DNA of 64,000 bases from Tubiluchus corallicola (GCA_030141605.1 JAQGDQ010000006.1:722501-786500), one strand, 5' to 3'. Positions 13,136 through 28,100 are shown, counted from the stretch's first letter. Numbers and translations: made by a program. Notes: generated from the sequence alone by a model not told the origin.

Positions 13136-16100
13136 ATGGAGGCTGTGCCGAAAATGCCGATGATTTCGTTGCAGTTAAAAACAAGTCCCGAGAACACAGA
13201 ATTTGATGTCACGCTTAGAAAGGCAAGCTTGTAATATTTTTTTGGATTCTCTTGTGATTTTTGGTCGTTACGTGTGCTTGTTCCATTAGAATGATTAGGA
13301 GAGGCAGTGTTTTTTCTATAGGTCAATGGAGAGTGCCTTCGTAATAATGAATGAGTCACAGTCACCTGACGAGTCCTAATAACAATATTCAGTTGGCGTG
13401 AGCGTGTTCTTTTCCTAGTTCTTGGCAAAGCTGTTCAGAAGCTTTTGTATGGTTTCGGACTTAATGTCTGTTATCCGCAATATGCTGCTATTTGCAAATT
13501 AAATGTACTGGTAGTAGTACTAGTACGTACTGCTTTTGATCGTCAAACAGTGACATCACTAGGGTTTTTGGCGTCCCCAGCAAAAGTCCTGTATAGGGTT
13601 TTGCTTGACCCCTTTTTCAAGAAAAAACTCAAAACTACGGCGAGGCACACACACAGCTCAACACAACAATTTAAGAGGCGATAAATTAGAAACGATGCAG
13701 CATCGATCAAAGAACCGATAGGCAGGCGCCCATCGTCTGTTAATAGGTCACATGTAAACAGTTGCTATAGTGCATTTTCATAAATACAAGCTCAATGACG
13801 GCATTTGTCTAGTTTTCCCGCCTTTTTGTTTTCTGCTACCATCACCATTGTTGACATTTTAGTTGGTAAGTCAAAATAAGAGAATCAGAAATAAAACGGT
13901 GTAAAATAATTCAAGGCCAATGGATGCTAAGTGGGTGGATGGTGGCATATCTATTTATATTAAAAAATTACCCTTTCCAAGAAATTTGGCACCCCACAGT
14001 ATGGCGGCCGAAGACATTGGCAAAGTACTCACAGGCAGGTATTATCATGAATTGGCCTACATGTCAAACATCTGGTCTTCAATTAAAGCCTTATAATTAT
14101 TGTAGAACGTGAGCATTCTAAGTGTAGTTAATGTTAAAATGGCCACAGACTTCTTTAATTAGGGCATTTTTAATTAATTTTTGTTCAGAAAAAGTAAAAA
14201 GGTTCTACAAGACAACAAAAGCAAGAGAAACAAACATGTGCAGAACACCTCATTACACTTTGTGTCAGTATAATGTTAAGTTTAAAATAGATAAAAATTA
14301 GGAATTGTTTAATGTATAACACATAAATGGTTTAATGTATGCATAATATATTTGATGTACTTAAATTGTATGCATAATAATGGACAGCTGTAATTTGCCT
14401 TATTTACACTATTTAATATTGTTTTTCATATTTTTCACATTCACAGTGTTACTGTTAGCTGTCATCCGAGAAGTGAGAAGACATTCGGATGTTAAAAATT
14501 TTCCCATTTACACAATGTCCGACAAAGTCTCTCCGACACCATCCGATTTTGTTGGGTAACTTTGTCTGATCATGTAAATGATTCATCTGACTTCATCCAA
14601 CAATCTGATTTTGTTGGATCATGTAAATAGGGCATTACATTTTGTTTTCTCTTCCAAAATTACATGCCCATTTACTTATTATCATGTATAGTTACCTAGT
14701 GGCACCCAAGATTACAAGTAGTATGTCCCTGACTTGTTTAAATCTGGAATCTGAACCACTACATAAGAATTGAGGTTAGTGTTGTATCTGTTCTGTTAAA
14801 ATTTGAGGGGTGATATAACATCTATTAACTTTACTTTTTTGTAATTAGATATTTATAATTTTCAGTATATACGAGAGCATTATAATGAAAATCCAGATTT
14901 GTACAGTAAAGAAATTAAAGAACTTGAGCAGCTAAGACAGGTAAGATTTCACATGTTTGTAATTAATTGACAAAATTTGCTACCTGTAAGACCTGTTGAT
15001 TAACTCGGTGAGAAAAGCAATAGCATATATGGCTGTTGTTATTATTGCTTTTGCTTGCCATATAGCTATATAGGAGTCGAGCTTAAGTGTTAGTGTCCAT
15101 TTAACTACACAGTACCATAATTTTATTTATTATAGTGATACTGTGGTATACCATATAGACAGAATTTTTAATTATTGCAAAATATAAAGTGGCAAAATCA
15201 GCGCAATTAAAATCTCTCGAAATACAGTTTCATACGATGATTGGAAAATCGCTGATCAGTGACTGATTTCCTAACTGTGAAAGTATAGTGTTTGAGTTCC
15301 TGCTGGTTTAATTTTCTGTAATACTCGTATACTACAAATGCATTATTGCTAAATTGCGTAGTGCATGCAGGGTGTTTAGTTCAAAAATGTACCCTATAGT
15401 AAAGTATGTGGTGTAACACACTTACACATGCTGACATGCATGACATTTGATGTGGCTTTTAGCAGTAGAACCTGGCCATTTTATATAGCAAACTGTTAGC
15501 AATTTTGCAGGATTCAATAATATTTTTTAATTAGTTTCTGCTTGAAAAAATAATTTTGCTTTACATTGTTCTTTCAGAATGCGATAAAAGCGTCACACGA
15601 TTTCATTGGGTGCAGCACACTGAAAAAATACTTTGCTCAGCTGCATCTCTTACAAAGCCGTTTTCCAATGAGTGAAGGTGGTGCATGCGCTGTTTCTTTT
15701 ACTTGGTAAGAGCAACATTGATCATTATAAAGATAGCATGTTTAATGAACATATGGAGTATACAAAGTGTACATGTACAATCCCACATGATGCTAAAGAA
15801 CATAGATGCAATATGATAAGTAATGCAGTGGATGTTGTTAATAATAACATTGTTACTCATATTAAAATATTTTTTTTATAAAAAAAAGCCTTGCATTTTT
15901 GTCACTTTTGTCACACAGCTTTCAACAGGAATCGAACTAATACTATTCAAATCAAAATCAACCATTTTGTTCCATTGTAGCTATAATTTATAGAGTCTGT
16001 TTTATAAAAACAATCAACTGCAATATTCTATTGCAATAAAAAAACATGATTAACTGCACATCTACATGCAATCCTTTGCTTTTATAATGCCTATCTTACG

Positions 16101-19100
16101 GTGAAGGTAAGCATTAATGCAGTGTTCTTGGACTAAAACCGGTTTTATTACATAGGTGAGGCAGTATTAATTGCATAAACTTTACATCAAGACTAAATTA
16201 CCATTCAAATAAATTTGTTGCATGCTTTTAATTTTATACTCTTAGGCAGGCATTCTTTAGAAGTATTTTTCCTTTGAATTGGTTAAAAAATATAAAATAC
16301 ACTTGATAAACTGCTCTTTCATGAGTGTGAGTTAAAAATGAACTAATCGAAGCTCAACTACAATGTTGTAATAAATGGTCATGTGCACTGCAGTTCACAA
16401 ACTCCTGAAACTCAAAGGAAAAGCCAAAGCTTATGGGTAGTTGAGCTTATTTTGATATTTAAGAAAAATGTTAGACAGTTTCAGCAATAAAACTGTGATA
16501 AGTGCCTCTTGTAATTAGTAAAATCAATTTTAAAGTCCAGACTGTTTCAAGCTTGGGCACACTCATTTTGAACGAAAATTGATGTCAATTGGTTACAGTG
16601 CAATATCAATACTTGAGCAAACTTTTTTGCAGCTGCAGCTGTTATTATCAACTATAAACTGTCCACAACATTAAGCAAGAGATTATTTATGTTTTATTCT
16701 CTTCTGATGTATCTTGTCATCCACTTTGTAATGAAAAACAGTTCGTGTTGACAGAATAGTAAACTTGAAACTCGGTTAGTTAACACAGATAAGCTACAGA
16801 GTAATTAGTTTAAGAAGTTAATAATTTTCAACTTTATAATCTAAATAACCCATACAGCACTTACTATATGTTTGCAGAATTATGTGCTTGTCTGAAAGTT
16901 CACAAACATCTCTGTGTACAGTACTTATATATTTTAAGGTATTAATCCTGTGGATTAAAGCTACATAAACTCTATAAAGTCAAGTAATCTATTTGATGAC
17001 TAATTTTTAAGTAAACACAAAGATTTAGTCAGCTAGAATTCCTGAGTGAACTGCATAAATTTTGCTGTCGTACCTTCGTGCTGTCCACCAACTTACATCA
17101 TTTTTTCAAATGTGCCAGCAATGATATTCGTTTGGTGGGAGATAAGAATGATTTAATTTTGTGCATTTTTAAGCAAGGCTTGTAGGTGTATATTGTGTGG
17201 TAATAACAATATTTTAATTGTATAGTATATTAAAATACAAAGAATGTTGCTCGAGTGTTGGATTTTCCTTTAGGTAATTATAGCCACTGGTGAGCTTTAC
17301 ATATGCCACTCTGGTTAGTAAACTTGTATTGTACATGTTTGTATTTATTGAATTTGTAGGGCTGATGTATATACAAGCACTTGGGGCACGTATAATGATA
17401 TTAAGTTTGAAATGTCAGCCATCATGTATAATATTGGCGCCTTACATTCTATGCTGGGGTCTATGGATAACCGGCAGTCAGCTGAGGTACGAAGAACATT
17501 TGTATCATTTAGTTGCTTTTTAATACTGTTTTGTGGATTGTCTTATTGTTTATATGTAGGGGGACAAATAGTTTATTGATGAGAAATTTTTAAAATTCTT
17601 ACTAAACAAAGTCCAGTAATTCAAGACAGTGAGAGCTCGTAATAGTATTTTAACTTTTTTCTGGAGTATTTTCCATCATTTTCCTTTATCATAAGCTGAT
17701 ATGAGAAACCTCAAATTTGAGATTTTTGTCACATTTCCAAGTATTGATTGCGGAATTAAATTTTTGTGATTTCGTTTCAAAAATATTTGTACATTCTATA
17801 ATTTTTTATGGATTTCTAGAGACATCAATTTTTAAAGGTCCTCTGTTAAGAAAGGCTACTTTAATTACCTCGGTCGTTAATCATTGAGTTGTGTCAGTTT
17901 TTGTACTGTAATGTTATCTAATTATCATTACTAATATTTCTGTGTAAAACACCATAAAAATGTGTGTGAAATATAAGACTAAAACAGTATGCTGCTAACT
18001 GAAAGTTGCTGGGTAGTTGTTGTGCAAACTTCGTTAATGCCTTGCCAGTCAGCACTCTGTGGTTAGACTTTAATGAGTTTGCAAAATTCGAAGCAAAAAC
18101 TGTAACCGTCAGCAAGTTACATGTATTTTGCAATCCAGTCTGGAGGAATAATTCCCATCAGTATGGAGAGTGCAAACATTACAGCCAACTCATTTTCTGT
18201 TTAAAACCTTAAATTGATGCAAATTGCAAATAGCTAGAAGTAATTTTTTACCCAGCTGAGTAATAATCCATGAAACAGCAAAGCTGACCTGCCTAATTGT
18301 CCAAAATCCTGATTCAGCTAATGTCTTTAACAATTAACAACATCTAAGCCACAATTTCCTGTTTAGGGCATGAAAGTATCTTGTACTCATTTTCAATGTG
18401 CAGCCTGGGCTTTCCAGTATTTAAGAGATGAAATTCAGACTACTAGTACAGATATGGCTCATGAGTTGACAAATTATTACATCAATGTAATGCTGGTACG
18501 TTCTGTTTTAACTGTATACATAATGTATTTTATTATAGGCATTATATATTGAATAATGTAGTAAAAGTTATTTTCTTCTCATTTTTCAATTTTTGTTCTT
18601 TTGTTAAAACTAGAAATGATCTGCTTGTTCGTCCTAACAATAGGATAAATTAATGCAAATTTTTAATCAACTTGACAGTTTAACATTGAAATCTACTAAT
18701 AAGTAACAGCATAGTATAATGTGCTATGTACTACGGATTTTGGCAGAATTACGGCTGTTATTCTTAATATGCCACTAAGACTGTATTTTGTAAACATGCT
18801 GCAATATAAGGATGGGACACGTGGTAGCTTGCCTAATACCGATATGGCACGTGATGTGCTGAATGTCTATGTAAATCTCATGCTGGTAAGTCAGTCTGTT
18901 AATATGGGAATGCTTCTGCTTTGCTATGTGCTACTATACTATTAAAAATTCAATTTACTTTGTTTTCTTGATTGTATGACTCAGTCAATATGTTAAACTC
19001 TATTTACCACAAATATATGGCTGTGCATTGTAAACATCGACATTATACCATAAACCCTAATTGAAATTACAGTCATCCTGTTGGTTAATCCTTTTATTGC

Positions 19101-22100
19101 TTTTCCTAAAACACTCATTTTTCTTCTTGCTTCACTGATTTTTTTACTCATAAGTTTTACTTTTTAAAGAATGAGAGAAAATCCAAGTGTGCATTTTTTA
19201 AGTTTTTTTGCTGTTTTGCAATGACACTGTTGTGATTAGCTAGCTTCAGAGGTAAAAATTATTAGAAGTTCTGCGTTCTTGATTTCCTGAATGGTTATCG
19301 GTGCTGTCCATTTTGCAGTTGTATGAACTTACTAATTTTACTATTATGAAGCTAAACACTAGTTATGTAGTTAGTACTATTACTTAGTACAGTTTAACAT
19401 GTCATGTGACACAAAAAATGTGTTGAAGTTTTGATCACAATATTGCAGGAAGAAAATAATGGAATCATTTGAAAATTACTACATTGATCTTATGTATAAA
19501 CACCAAAAATCTTAGCTCATTCCCTTAGATTTGTCAGAAAATACAGAAATTTTAAATCAACATGTTAAAAAAATAAATGCGGGAAAAAAATTGTGTCACT
19601 ATTGTTAACATTTGCCTTCACTGCTCACTGTGTCCTCCATTTTCACTGCAAACTAGACGAAGGCATTTCTTCTAATAGCTGACTCAGCTTCTCACTTCTT
19701 TAAAGGGTATTTCATCCCAACACTCAATTTTTGCCTTTAGTTCTTTTGCATAAAATGACTCTGTGTGGCCATTGTACACTTTCTCCTTAAAGTAATTCCA
19801 TATTCAATCATTCAGAGGATTATATCACATTTTTTGCTGATAGCAAATCTTTATCTGTGCTTTATTTTCGGTGGTGAGGACCATGAATGTCCATGGTGAA
19901 ACATGTGAATTTCTTTGTTTACTGCGATGTAGTGAGTGCTTCTTTCGTCATGCGCAGCTGTTTTTCAGTTGATGATTATAGACGACATTATTACGGCATT
20001 TGGTTTTTTGACATGCATAAGCCATTTAGCCATAACCTAAAGACCACAAAAACTATAAACTTGTACCTTTTGCAGCCAACAGTTAATATATTGTAATATC
20101 ATGCTGTGAAATTACAACTTTGTAGAGCACGTGCTTCTAATGGTATTGTAATTAATCTAAGCTTCGACACACTGTTTCTGCACTGGATATATTGTAAATG
20201 TTTTGTAAAGACTGATAGTACAACAACATTTGATTTTATGTTGCATTTTGTCATATTTCGTCATACCTGATAACCTACTTTGACTTGTATTTTAATGAAA
20301 AATATAGGTAGTATGTAAAAATTTGCCATGTAATTAAATTTGAGTTGCTAATTTGCTGACAGGCTCAAGCACAGGAGTGCATTCTTGAAAAATCAATGCA
20401 AGATAACAGGAAGAACACTATTGTAGCTAAAGTGGCGACACAGGTGGCAGAGTATTATCGACAGGCTATCAAACATCTTGATCCACATGGCAAAGTACAG
20501 CTTTATGTTGGTTCAAAGCAGTGCAAAGTAAATTAGTTTCATTTATTTTTGTCTGTTTAAAGTAAACTAATTTTCATTTTGAACTTTTGATTTATGTGAC
20601 AGTACTTTATGCCTGATTCATTAATGTAGTCCATGGTTATGCTAGTTCCTGGACCTAGAGATAAATGACATTCGTGAATGTGTAATAAAAATACTTCGAT
20701 AAAAATTTTACACTGTAAAAGTGCAGAGTGGCATCAAAGCTTGCTTGGGAAATGAAACTGTGTTCACTGAATTCAAACTAATAACGAATTCCCAAAGTTC
20801 TGGAAAAATTTTGTCCTATGCAAGATTAAATTTTACTGCTTGATTTTTTTATATGTGCAATTTGGCATATCGTAAACTATGATCTAGCAGGGCCTCATTC
20901 AATATAGATGATTGTGGCAGGATTGGAACTTTCTCATTATTAAAATGACACTTTATGACTGTACAGTCAAATCTCATTATAATGCCCCCTTTTGTAATGC
21001 CAACTTCACTTAATGTCAGCATTTTGTTGCAAAACAAAATATCCGCATTTGCATTCACATGTATGCATTAAGGTACCTCGTTATAATGCCAAATTTGCTA
21101 GAATGCCAACTTTTTTGGAGTCCCATAGTAGGTGGTTTAAAGAGGTTTGATTGTATTCTAAAATGAAACACCGAACCAGCAATGCCACAATCCATTGTGC
21201 ATGCATCCTCCATCAGTGAATTAATTGTGCTGTAATTATTTAATTACTGATCATTTCATGTTAGTTTTGGTGACTGAGATTATATTAGTATATTTGTATA
21301 AAACTACGATTAGATTCCTGTGGTCATTTTGTTACATTATTTTTGGAATTTATTGGCTTTATTGTGTTTATAGGATTTACTGAAAAAAGCAACTGATGCT
21401 TATAATTGCACTGGAATCTTTTTTTTTTTGTTACTTTTGTACTAGGAATGGCGCAAAATGCTTGAAATCAAAATTCCTTATTATGAATGTGTGTCACGCC
21501 TTTACTCTGGCAACCATTCTGAGGAGCAGCAACAATGGGGAGAGAGTGTGGCGTATTATGAAATGGCTCTGGAGAAGTTAAATGAGGCCATAAAACTGGC
21601 TAAGGGGAAGGGAGATGACATTCAAGAAGCTTTGAGATTCACAATGGATGTTGTTGGTGGAAAGTGAGTATATTTGTTGTTGAAGTTGTAGATATTTGCA
21701 AATTTATAGAAGAAGATATAAAATCTTTTGCTAGAGATGCAAAAAAAAACAAGTTATAATATCAACGCTTTTATTTATCAGACTTGTAAATTCTTGTAAA
21801 TTTTTAATTTTACATGCACTCAGTATTTAGTGTGCAGACCTTGCACTTCTTGCACAACCTGCCATCGTGGAAGCTATGAGTCATTTGTACGAGTATTACT
21901 CTTAGTTAAATTGGCTGTGATCACCACTACCCTTAAGAGAAACTCTTGAAACTTGCAAGACGTACTAGAGGACTGATTATTACCAATAAAAATCACAAAA
22001 ATTCGTGCAAGGTCAGTTGTTTCATTTCTCTTATAGAAAAATGTTGAAAATTTGTTGCTGTATGTTTACGCAAAATATCTAGTCACATAGTGCTTGAGCT

Positions 22101-25100
22101 GCAGTTGGTGCTGACCTTGTTTCCCCTGTGAAAAGCAGTAGGAACTTCAAACGCAAACCGCTGGGCAAGTGAGTAAATTTTACCTTCCAGAAACAATGAG
22201 ATTAACTGCAATGGACAAGCGGGTGACAGATTCAACGCAAAACAGCTACGCTAACATATTGGCAGATGATAATCGTATTGTCCTTGCTTACGTATATATT
22301 TCAGTGCATAAAATTAGCGTAAAGATCATATAAAAGCGGTATAAGCTCTTTGGGCACACACAAGCATCTTATTTTAAGTACATGAAGGAAAAATATTGAC
22401 TCAGTTATGCAGAGTTACTTGAGTCAAGTACCGACAGTTTTTATTTACATTTGAACAGGAGCGGCCCGTACTAGATTATTTTTGAGTCAGTTAGGCAACT
22501 GATTCTATTAACCGTGAGTCTGATAAACGGCGCCTATTGTACATTAAAAAAACTGCAAATTTTCACAAGCTTAACCTTTTGTATTAACTAGCTGGACTCA
22601 TATACGTTAGAATTGTTCAAAAAATTAGTTCTAAATAAAATTTTTAGTAATTTATGTAAATTGTGTCAGTGGCAAAGAAGTTACTTTGATGTCAGAGACA
22701 CAGCTAATTCCAGAATCACTGTTAGCTCAAAAATAACATTGTGTGAAAACCTAGTGGACTAATTGTTCCTGTAATACAATCTCTTTAAAGAAAGTATCTT
22801 ATTCAGCAATTTAATCCAGTATTTATAAATATACGTTCAGTGGATATGATATCATAGAGCATCCTTCTGAAATTAGATAATTTTTTTCCTGAATATGTGG
22901 TGTTCTTATATTTTAGGTACAACTCTGCTAAAAAGGATAATGATTTTGTTTATCACGAAAAAGTGCCGCCATTTGAGTCACTTCCTGAAGTTAAAGGTAT
23001 TTAAGTAATGCTACTACTAAATATAAATTTTTGTGCTGTCTTGTTCTAATATAGTTTTAAAAGAAACTTCAAAACAAACAAACAAACTTTAAAAGAAGCA
23101 TTAATTTGTGCTACTGTTCATTACTACTAATTTATTTGGAATTGTTACCTATTAAAAAACCATTTTTGTCTTTTTTTTTAAATTAATAGTTCTGATTGCA
23201 ATTTTTAACACAGTACTAAAAATTTGTCATTGCCTATATACTGCTTTGTAGTACGCAATATTTATTTCACCTTATATTATTTTACTGTAAATAAATGTGT
23301 GCATTTTTGCAACTTCCAATAATCTGTAATATTTGTTGCAGTTTCATACAGTACACAGCTTCTTGTACTTGACTTAAACGAAATGTCTAGCTCATTTATT
23401 GCTTGATTTGCATTTAATAGAAAAAATTATAATTTTATTTTCTTGTTCTTCAGGTGCCTCATTGGTGAAAGGTATCCCATTTAATCCTACTGACAAAGAC
23501 ATTTCAGGTGAAGACATATTTGCTCGTTTAATTCCCATGGAAACGCATGAGGCCAGTTCTTTGTATAGGTATGAACTTGCAAAGCTAATTTTCGTTTTTT
23601 AGCTTTTAGAAAATCTTCAACATTTTTTGTGTAGGTAATGTAGGAAGAAATGTGAGTTCTTAATTTTTTGTTATGTTATGCTTGACAAAGCACCTTCACT
23701 GTGAATAATAGGAATTTTGGAATGCCTTTGTATATAAGAGTGATCTCTAAGCTTTAAGCCAGTATTTGCATAAATCTTAGATTTTGAATACCATGTTTTT
23801 TGTGACCGTGTTTATTTCGGACTTTTCTGAGATTTTTCAGTGAGCCAAAAACTTGCAGTAGCAATGAGGTCTACTACTAATATGCACCATCAGGAAGTGT
23901 ATATATCTAAGTGTATAAAAAAACTGCACCATTAATCCAAAAACTGAGAAGTAGCATCATATTTCAGTTAATAACATTTTCGGCACAATGACCGACTGTG
24001 ATTTTATTTACTGAGATTAACTCTATACAGCCACAATCTGCATGATTTTTAGTCCTATAAAATATATGCGTTTTTTTTTTAAGATGTGTTAGAGCAGTAA
24101 TGCTTTTATCAAATCATTGTGAATTCATAATTAATGTCAATCTTTTCACTACATTACCTTAATTGTTTTAGTGAAGAAAAAGCTAAAATGCTGCGTGATG
24201 TAATTGATGCCATTGAAGATAAAAATAATGCCTTGGTGTGAGTATTGATTAATGTTACTGCATTTGGAAATGTTTTAAGCACATCTTTTCAGCAATTTCT
24301 GATTTTTGCACTAGCAGTTTTGTTCTTAATAAACTATTTTGGTAAATATTGCTGATAACACATAATGTGAAATGCAAACAGAATCAACTAATATCAAGAT
24401 TAGCCGTTAAATTACTTGCCAAAAACGGAACTGTTTTAAGAAATAATTTTTGTTGAGGTCCTGAAATGCTACGCTTTATTTTTCTATGCTCTTTAGTTTT
24501 TATATGTTTTTTTACAATAACTGAGTCGTAATGAGATAAAGCTGATTTACCAATAAGGTTGCTACAGCCTTTGTGATAAATGATTTAATCAAAAATGTAG
24601 GTACATAAGTAAAATTTTGTTTTTCTAACATTTCCTTATTATTTTTTGTATAGATTTCTCATATTACATGTTACTCCTTATTAATAACCTAGAGATTGAT
24701 TAAATAGAGTTTATTGTGTGTTATTTGCTCTGCAGCAAATAAACAAAATATTTTGTTCTGCAGGCAGTTCACATCTTCTCTACAAATTGATCAATTAAAA
24801 CTCGATCAGCAGCCTGATCTACTACCCCAGTCATTGCTAGAAACATGTGCCGCTGTCAGTGTAAGACCAAATATTGTGTCTGACTTGGTAGCTAAAATGC
24901 AGGGTTAGTATGATGCTCGTGAAGCTATCTAGAAACCAATCTCTCAAGTCACTATGTTTTCTTTGCCTTTTGTTTACCAAACAGAAGTACTAACAAGACT
25001 GAAAAATTAAATGTGTATTATTTCATCATCATTAATTAATTTTTTTGCTAATGATCCCGTGTATGGGTAAATGTGTAAATTAACAAACATGTACTGTTAT

Positions 25101-28100
25101 TTAGTTTATTATTAGTGTTTATCATTCTGGACACAAATCAAAATGTCTCTTGTTATATAAACTTGCTTCATATTATCTAATTTACACTTGCTGCTTAATG
25201 ATTAATTATTTGTTTAGAATTGTCTGGCATAAGTTTAGATGTCGAAGATGGTCTTCATGAAGTTGCAAACTTAATTCGGCAAGAGGAAGAAAGTGAGGTG
25301 AAATTTCAGGTAAAAGATATTTGTGCAAAGCTTTTACATATGTCTAATATGTATTGTAGAACTTAACTGTTTATATTAAAAATCAATATCTTTTTGACAC
25401 TTTAAACATAAGTGGATACTATGGACATTGTATTATGTGCTCAGCTACAAAAAACCCACTGGATTGTGTGTCTTATGGAGAACTCTTAAGGCACCACCAA
25501 CTCTTTTTTCACTAGTTTTTGTGTTGGCCTGGATATGGTTAGTTTTAAGATTTACATCAGGATTATAATGTGCCTAGAAGAACTTATTGAGTGTGTGAGG
25601 ACCCAGCAAGCCCTTATTAGATTTAAAAAATTGCTTAATTTTTTGTTTAATTCTATCATATTTACTGTTTCGCTTTCTAAACAATCTTTTAGCTTTGCCC
25701 CATTTAAATGCGAAATTGAGCCACTCATGCTTACATTTGTAAAAGCAATTCTTTATTGCACTGTCCAGAGAACATGATGCCTGTGTAGCACTGCTACTGT
25801 TATATCACTTTATACACTAATAATTGTGTATTCAAGAAGGTGACTTGCGATATACTGCTTTAATTGCAATTTTACCTGAAACATAACCTTACTAATAAAT
25901 TGCAGGAAGAGTTTGGTAAACAAGTTCCATCTGTTATCATCACCGAAATTGCGAAGGAGTGTGGACGGTTGCAGGAAGCCCATTCTAAAGCAGAGACATC
26001 AAACAATGAACTACATAAAGCCATGCAAGTTCATGTGGAAAATTTGAAAATGTTAACAAGAAATCCAGAGGAAATTAAGAAAGCTTTGCCTTCAGCTGAC
26101 TTAACTGAATGTAAGATATAGTGTAGGTTTTATGCCAAATTAACACACTGACTGCTATTGCAGTCAGTGTGTTAAAACTTAGTGACTTAGTGGCTGTATT
26201 ATATAACAAATACTGTGTGTAAGCAGGCAATTCTATATACCTTTAATATTCTTATTAGCAGACTATGCTGTTTGTTAAGGCTCTTAAAAACAAATTGATT
26301 TTTAAATTATTAAAACATTGCAAACAGTACTGGCAACGCTCGTGGTTACAGTTTTACTGTGGAAACACATGATTACAGCATGATTACAGTAGCATCTTGT
26401 GCATAGAACAAAGCCTCATGATCACTTTACTGCTATTATGAAACAGTAGCCATGTGCTTTTATTTATGCACGAAATTAGATGGAAGTGAAAGTGTAATTG
26501 CGTGTATGTTGAAAAGTGTTGATATGTTGCTGTAAAATATTCGTATTTTACATACCAGCATGTAGTGCCTTCTACACCATGATAGTTGAAATGCATTTTC
26601 AGCACAGTTTAGCATGAGAAATAACAATTGTAAAAATAATTTGTATGTATGAACTATTGCAAAACTGAATGTATTCATTCTTATCATATTTGTCGGTTTT
26701 CATTAGCTGATGAACAAGCACAGAGCGAATTACGGCGATTGCTAGACAAGATAGAAGAAATGAAAACACAACGAGAACAGCTGGAGAAAGAATTTCGAGA
26801 GCAAGTGCAAAATGATGATGTAACAAAAGCTTTAGTGACACTAAAAGATTCAGACAACATAGAGGTTTGTATGTTTGAAATAGTGCATTAAATGAAACTC
26901 TGCATTCATTCTTTGCATTTAGTTTGCAGTAAATGATTTGCTTCATGCTGCGGTTTAAGTTAAAGTATTCACAGTAACACATTTCCTTGCGAAATGTTTG
27001 GTAGCAAGAATCAACGATTCAGTACGTATTTTTGTGAAGTTTTACAATTTTAGGAAAAATATTGCAGGAATTTTTTCGCCAAGAACTTGCAAAGTATGAC
27101 AAAATTAAAACATTCATCGGCCAAAATTTGTCAGCACAGGAGAAGATATTGAAAGCTGTCACTGATGCTAATGCACGTTATGCAGACACTCGTAAAACCT
27201 TGGTAAAAGCCAGTCAGATGTAAGTATAATACTACGTAATCCAGGATCCGAATTAATTTTGAAATATAAACGAAATACGTACATGTCCTGGATCCTTTTC
27301 CTATTCTAACATAGCATTCCCCGACCAAGGACTTTTTATGGCATGCAGGGACCCCAAATGTGTGTTTTTAATGGCCCATAAGCAAAATAAGTCCACATAT
27401 CTATGTGTAGTGTAAACAGGGAAACAAGTGCACAAAGTCATTAAAGGCGTGAAAAAGATTAAGCATCGTGAATCTCTACAATAGCGTAAGCAGGGTCAAT
27501 GTTTTAGTTTAAATTTTTCGTTATTTTAGGAGAGAGATTGCCATTCAGTCATTGATGGATTCTTATGAGCTGTATGATGATTTACTACTCAAGTCGAAGG
27601 AAGGAATTGATTGTTATGACAAACTCAAAGAGAGCGTTACCAAACTTGTTCAGCGCATCAGCGGCGTCTGCAAAGCTCAACAAGCAGAACGGCAGCAAAT
27701 TATTGACAAGAAAAATAGTCAGAAGGGTTTGTCTTTATTTGAGACTTAACTGTAATTGCACTACTATTAAGTAACTTAGCATTTATTTGAGAAGTGCTTT
27801 TTTTAACTTTAATTATATTCATTTTCCATTACAATATTTTGCAGCTAAAATTTTGCACACCGGTTAATTTATTTAGCTAATTTGTCTACTCAAGTTGTAA
27901 CTCTGTCATTTAATTCTCTTTTTGTTTATATTCAGGTACAACGTGTTAATATCTGTGTTATGTGCATTTGACTATAGATATCATTGTGAGTAAAAAAGTG
28001 GGTTAAATTATTGTACGTAACTAAAAATAACATTTTCAAGTTTATGGTGGTGTGGTCCATGAAAACTCATTTTTTTGCTTTATAGCACCACCTCAGCGTC

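Larger units (their letters stand above)
13136..23568 (+). other. PTPN23: PTPN23 exons 1-9: BRO1 domain
   Basis: Residues about 1-374. In this family the boomerang-shaped BRO1 domain binds CHMP4 of ESCRT-III and helps place the protein on endosomes. Diagnostic stretches are [11 protein letters not shown] (exon 4), [16 protein letters not shown] (exon 5), [12 protein letters not shown] (exon 6), [11 protein letters not shown] and [12 protein letters not shown] (exon 7), [14 protein letters not shown] (exon 8) and HEASSLYSEEKAK across exons 9-10. All are near-identical to vertebrate HD-PTP. Confidence 0.93.

Noticed and set aside
28052-28085. Upstream extension of the exon 17 frame with its own ATG
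   Set aside because: The conserved [11 protein letters not shown] segment and the TATAG acceptor at 28085 show that the coding exon begins at 28086; the extension is intron.
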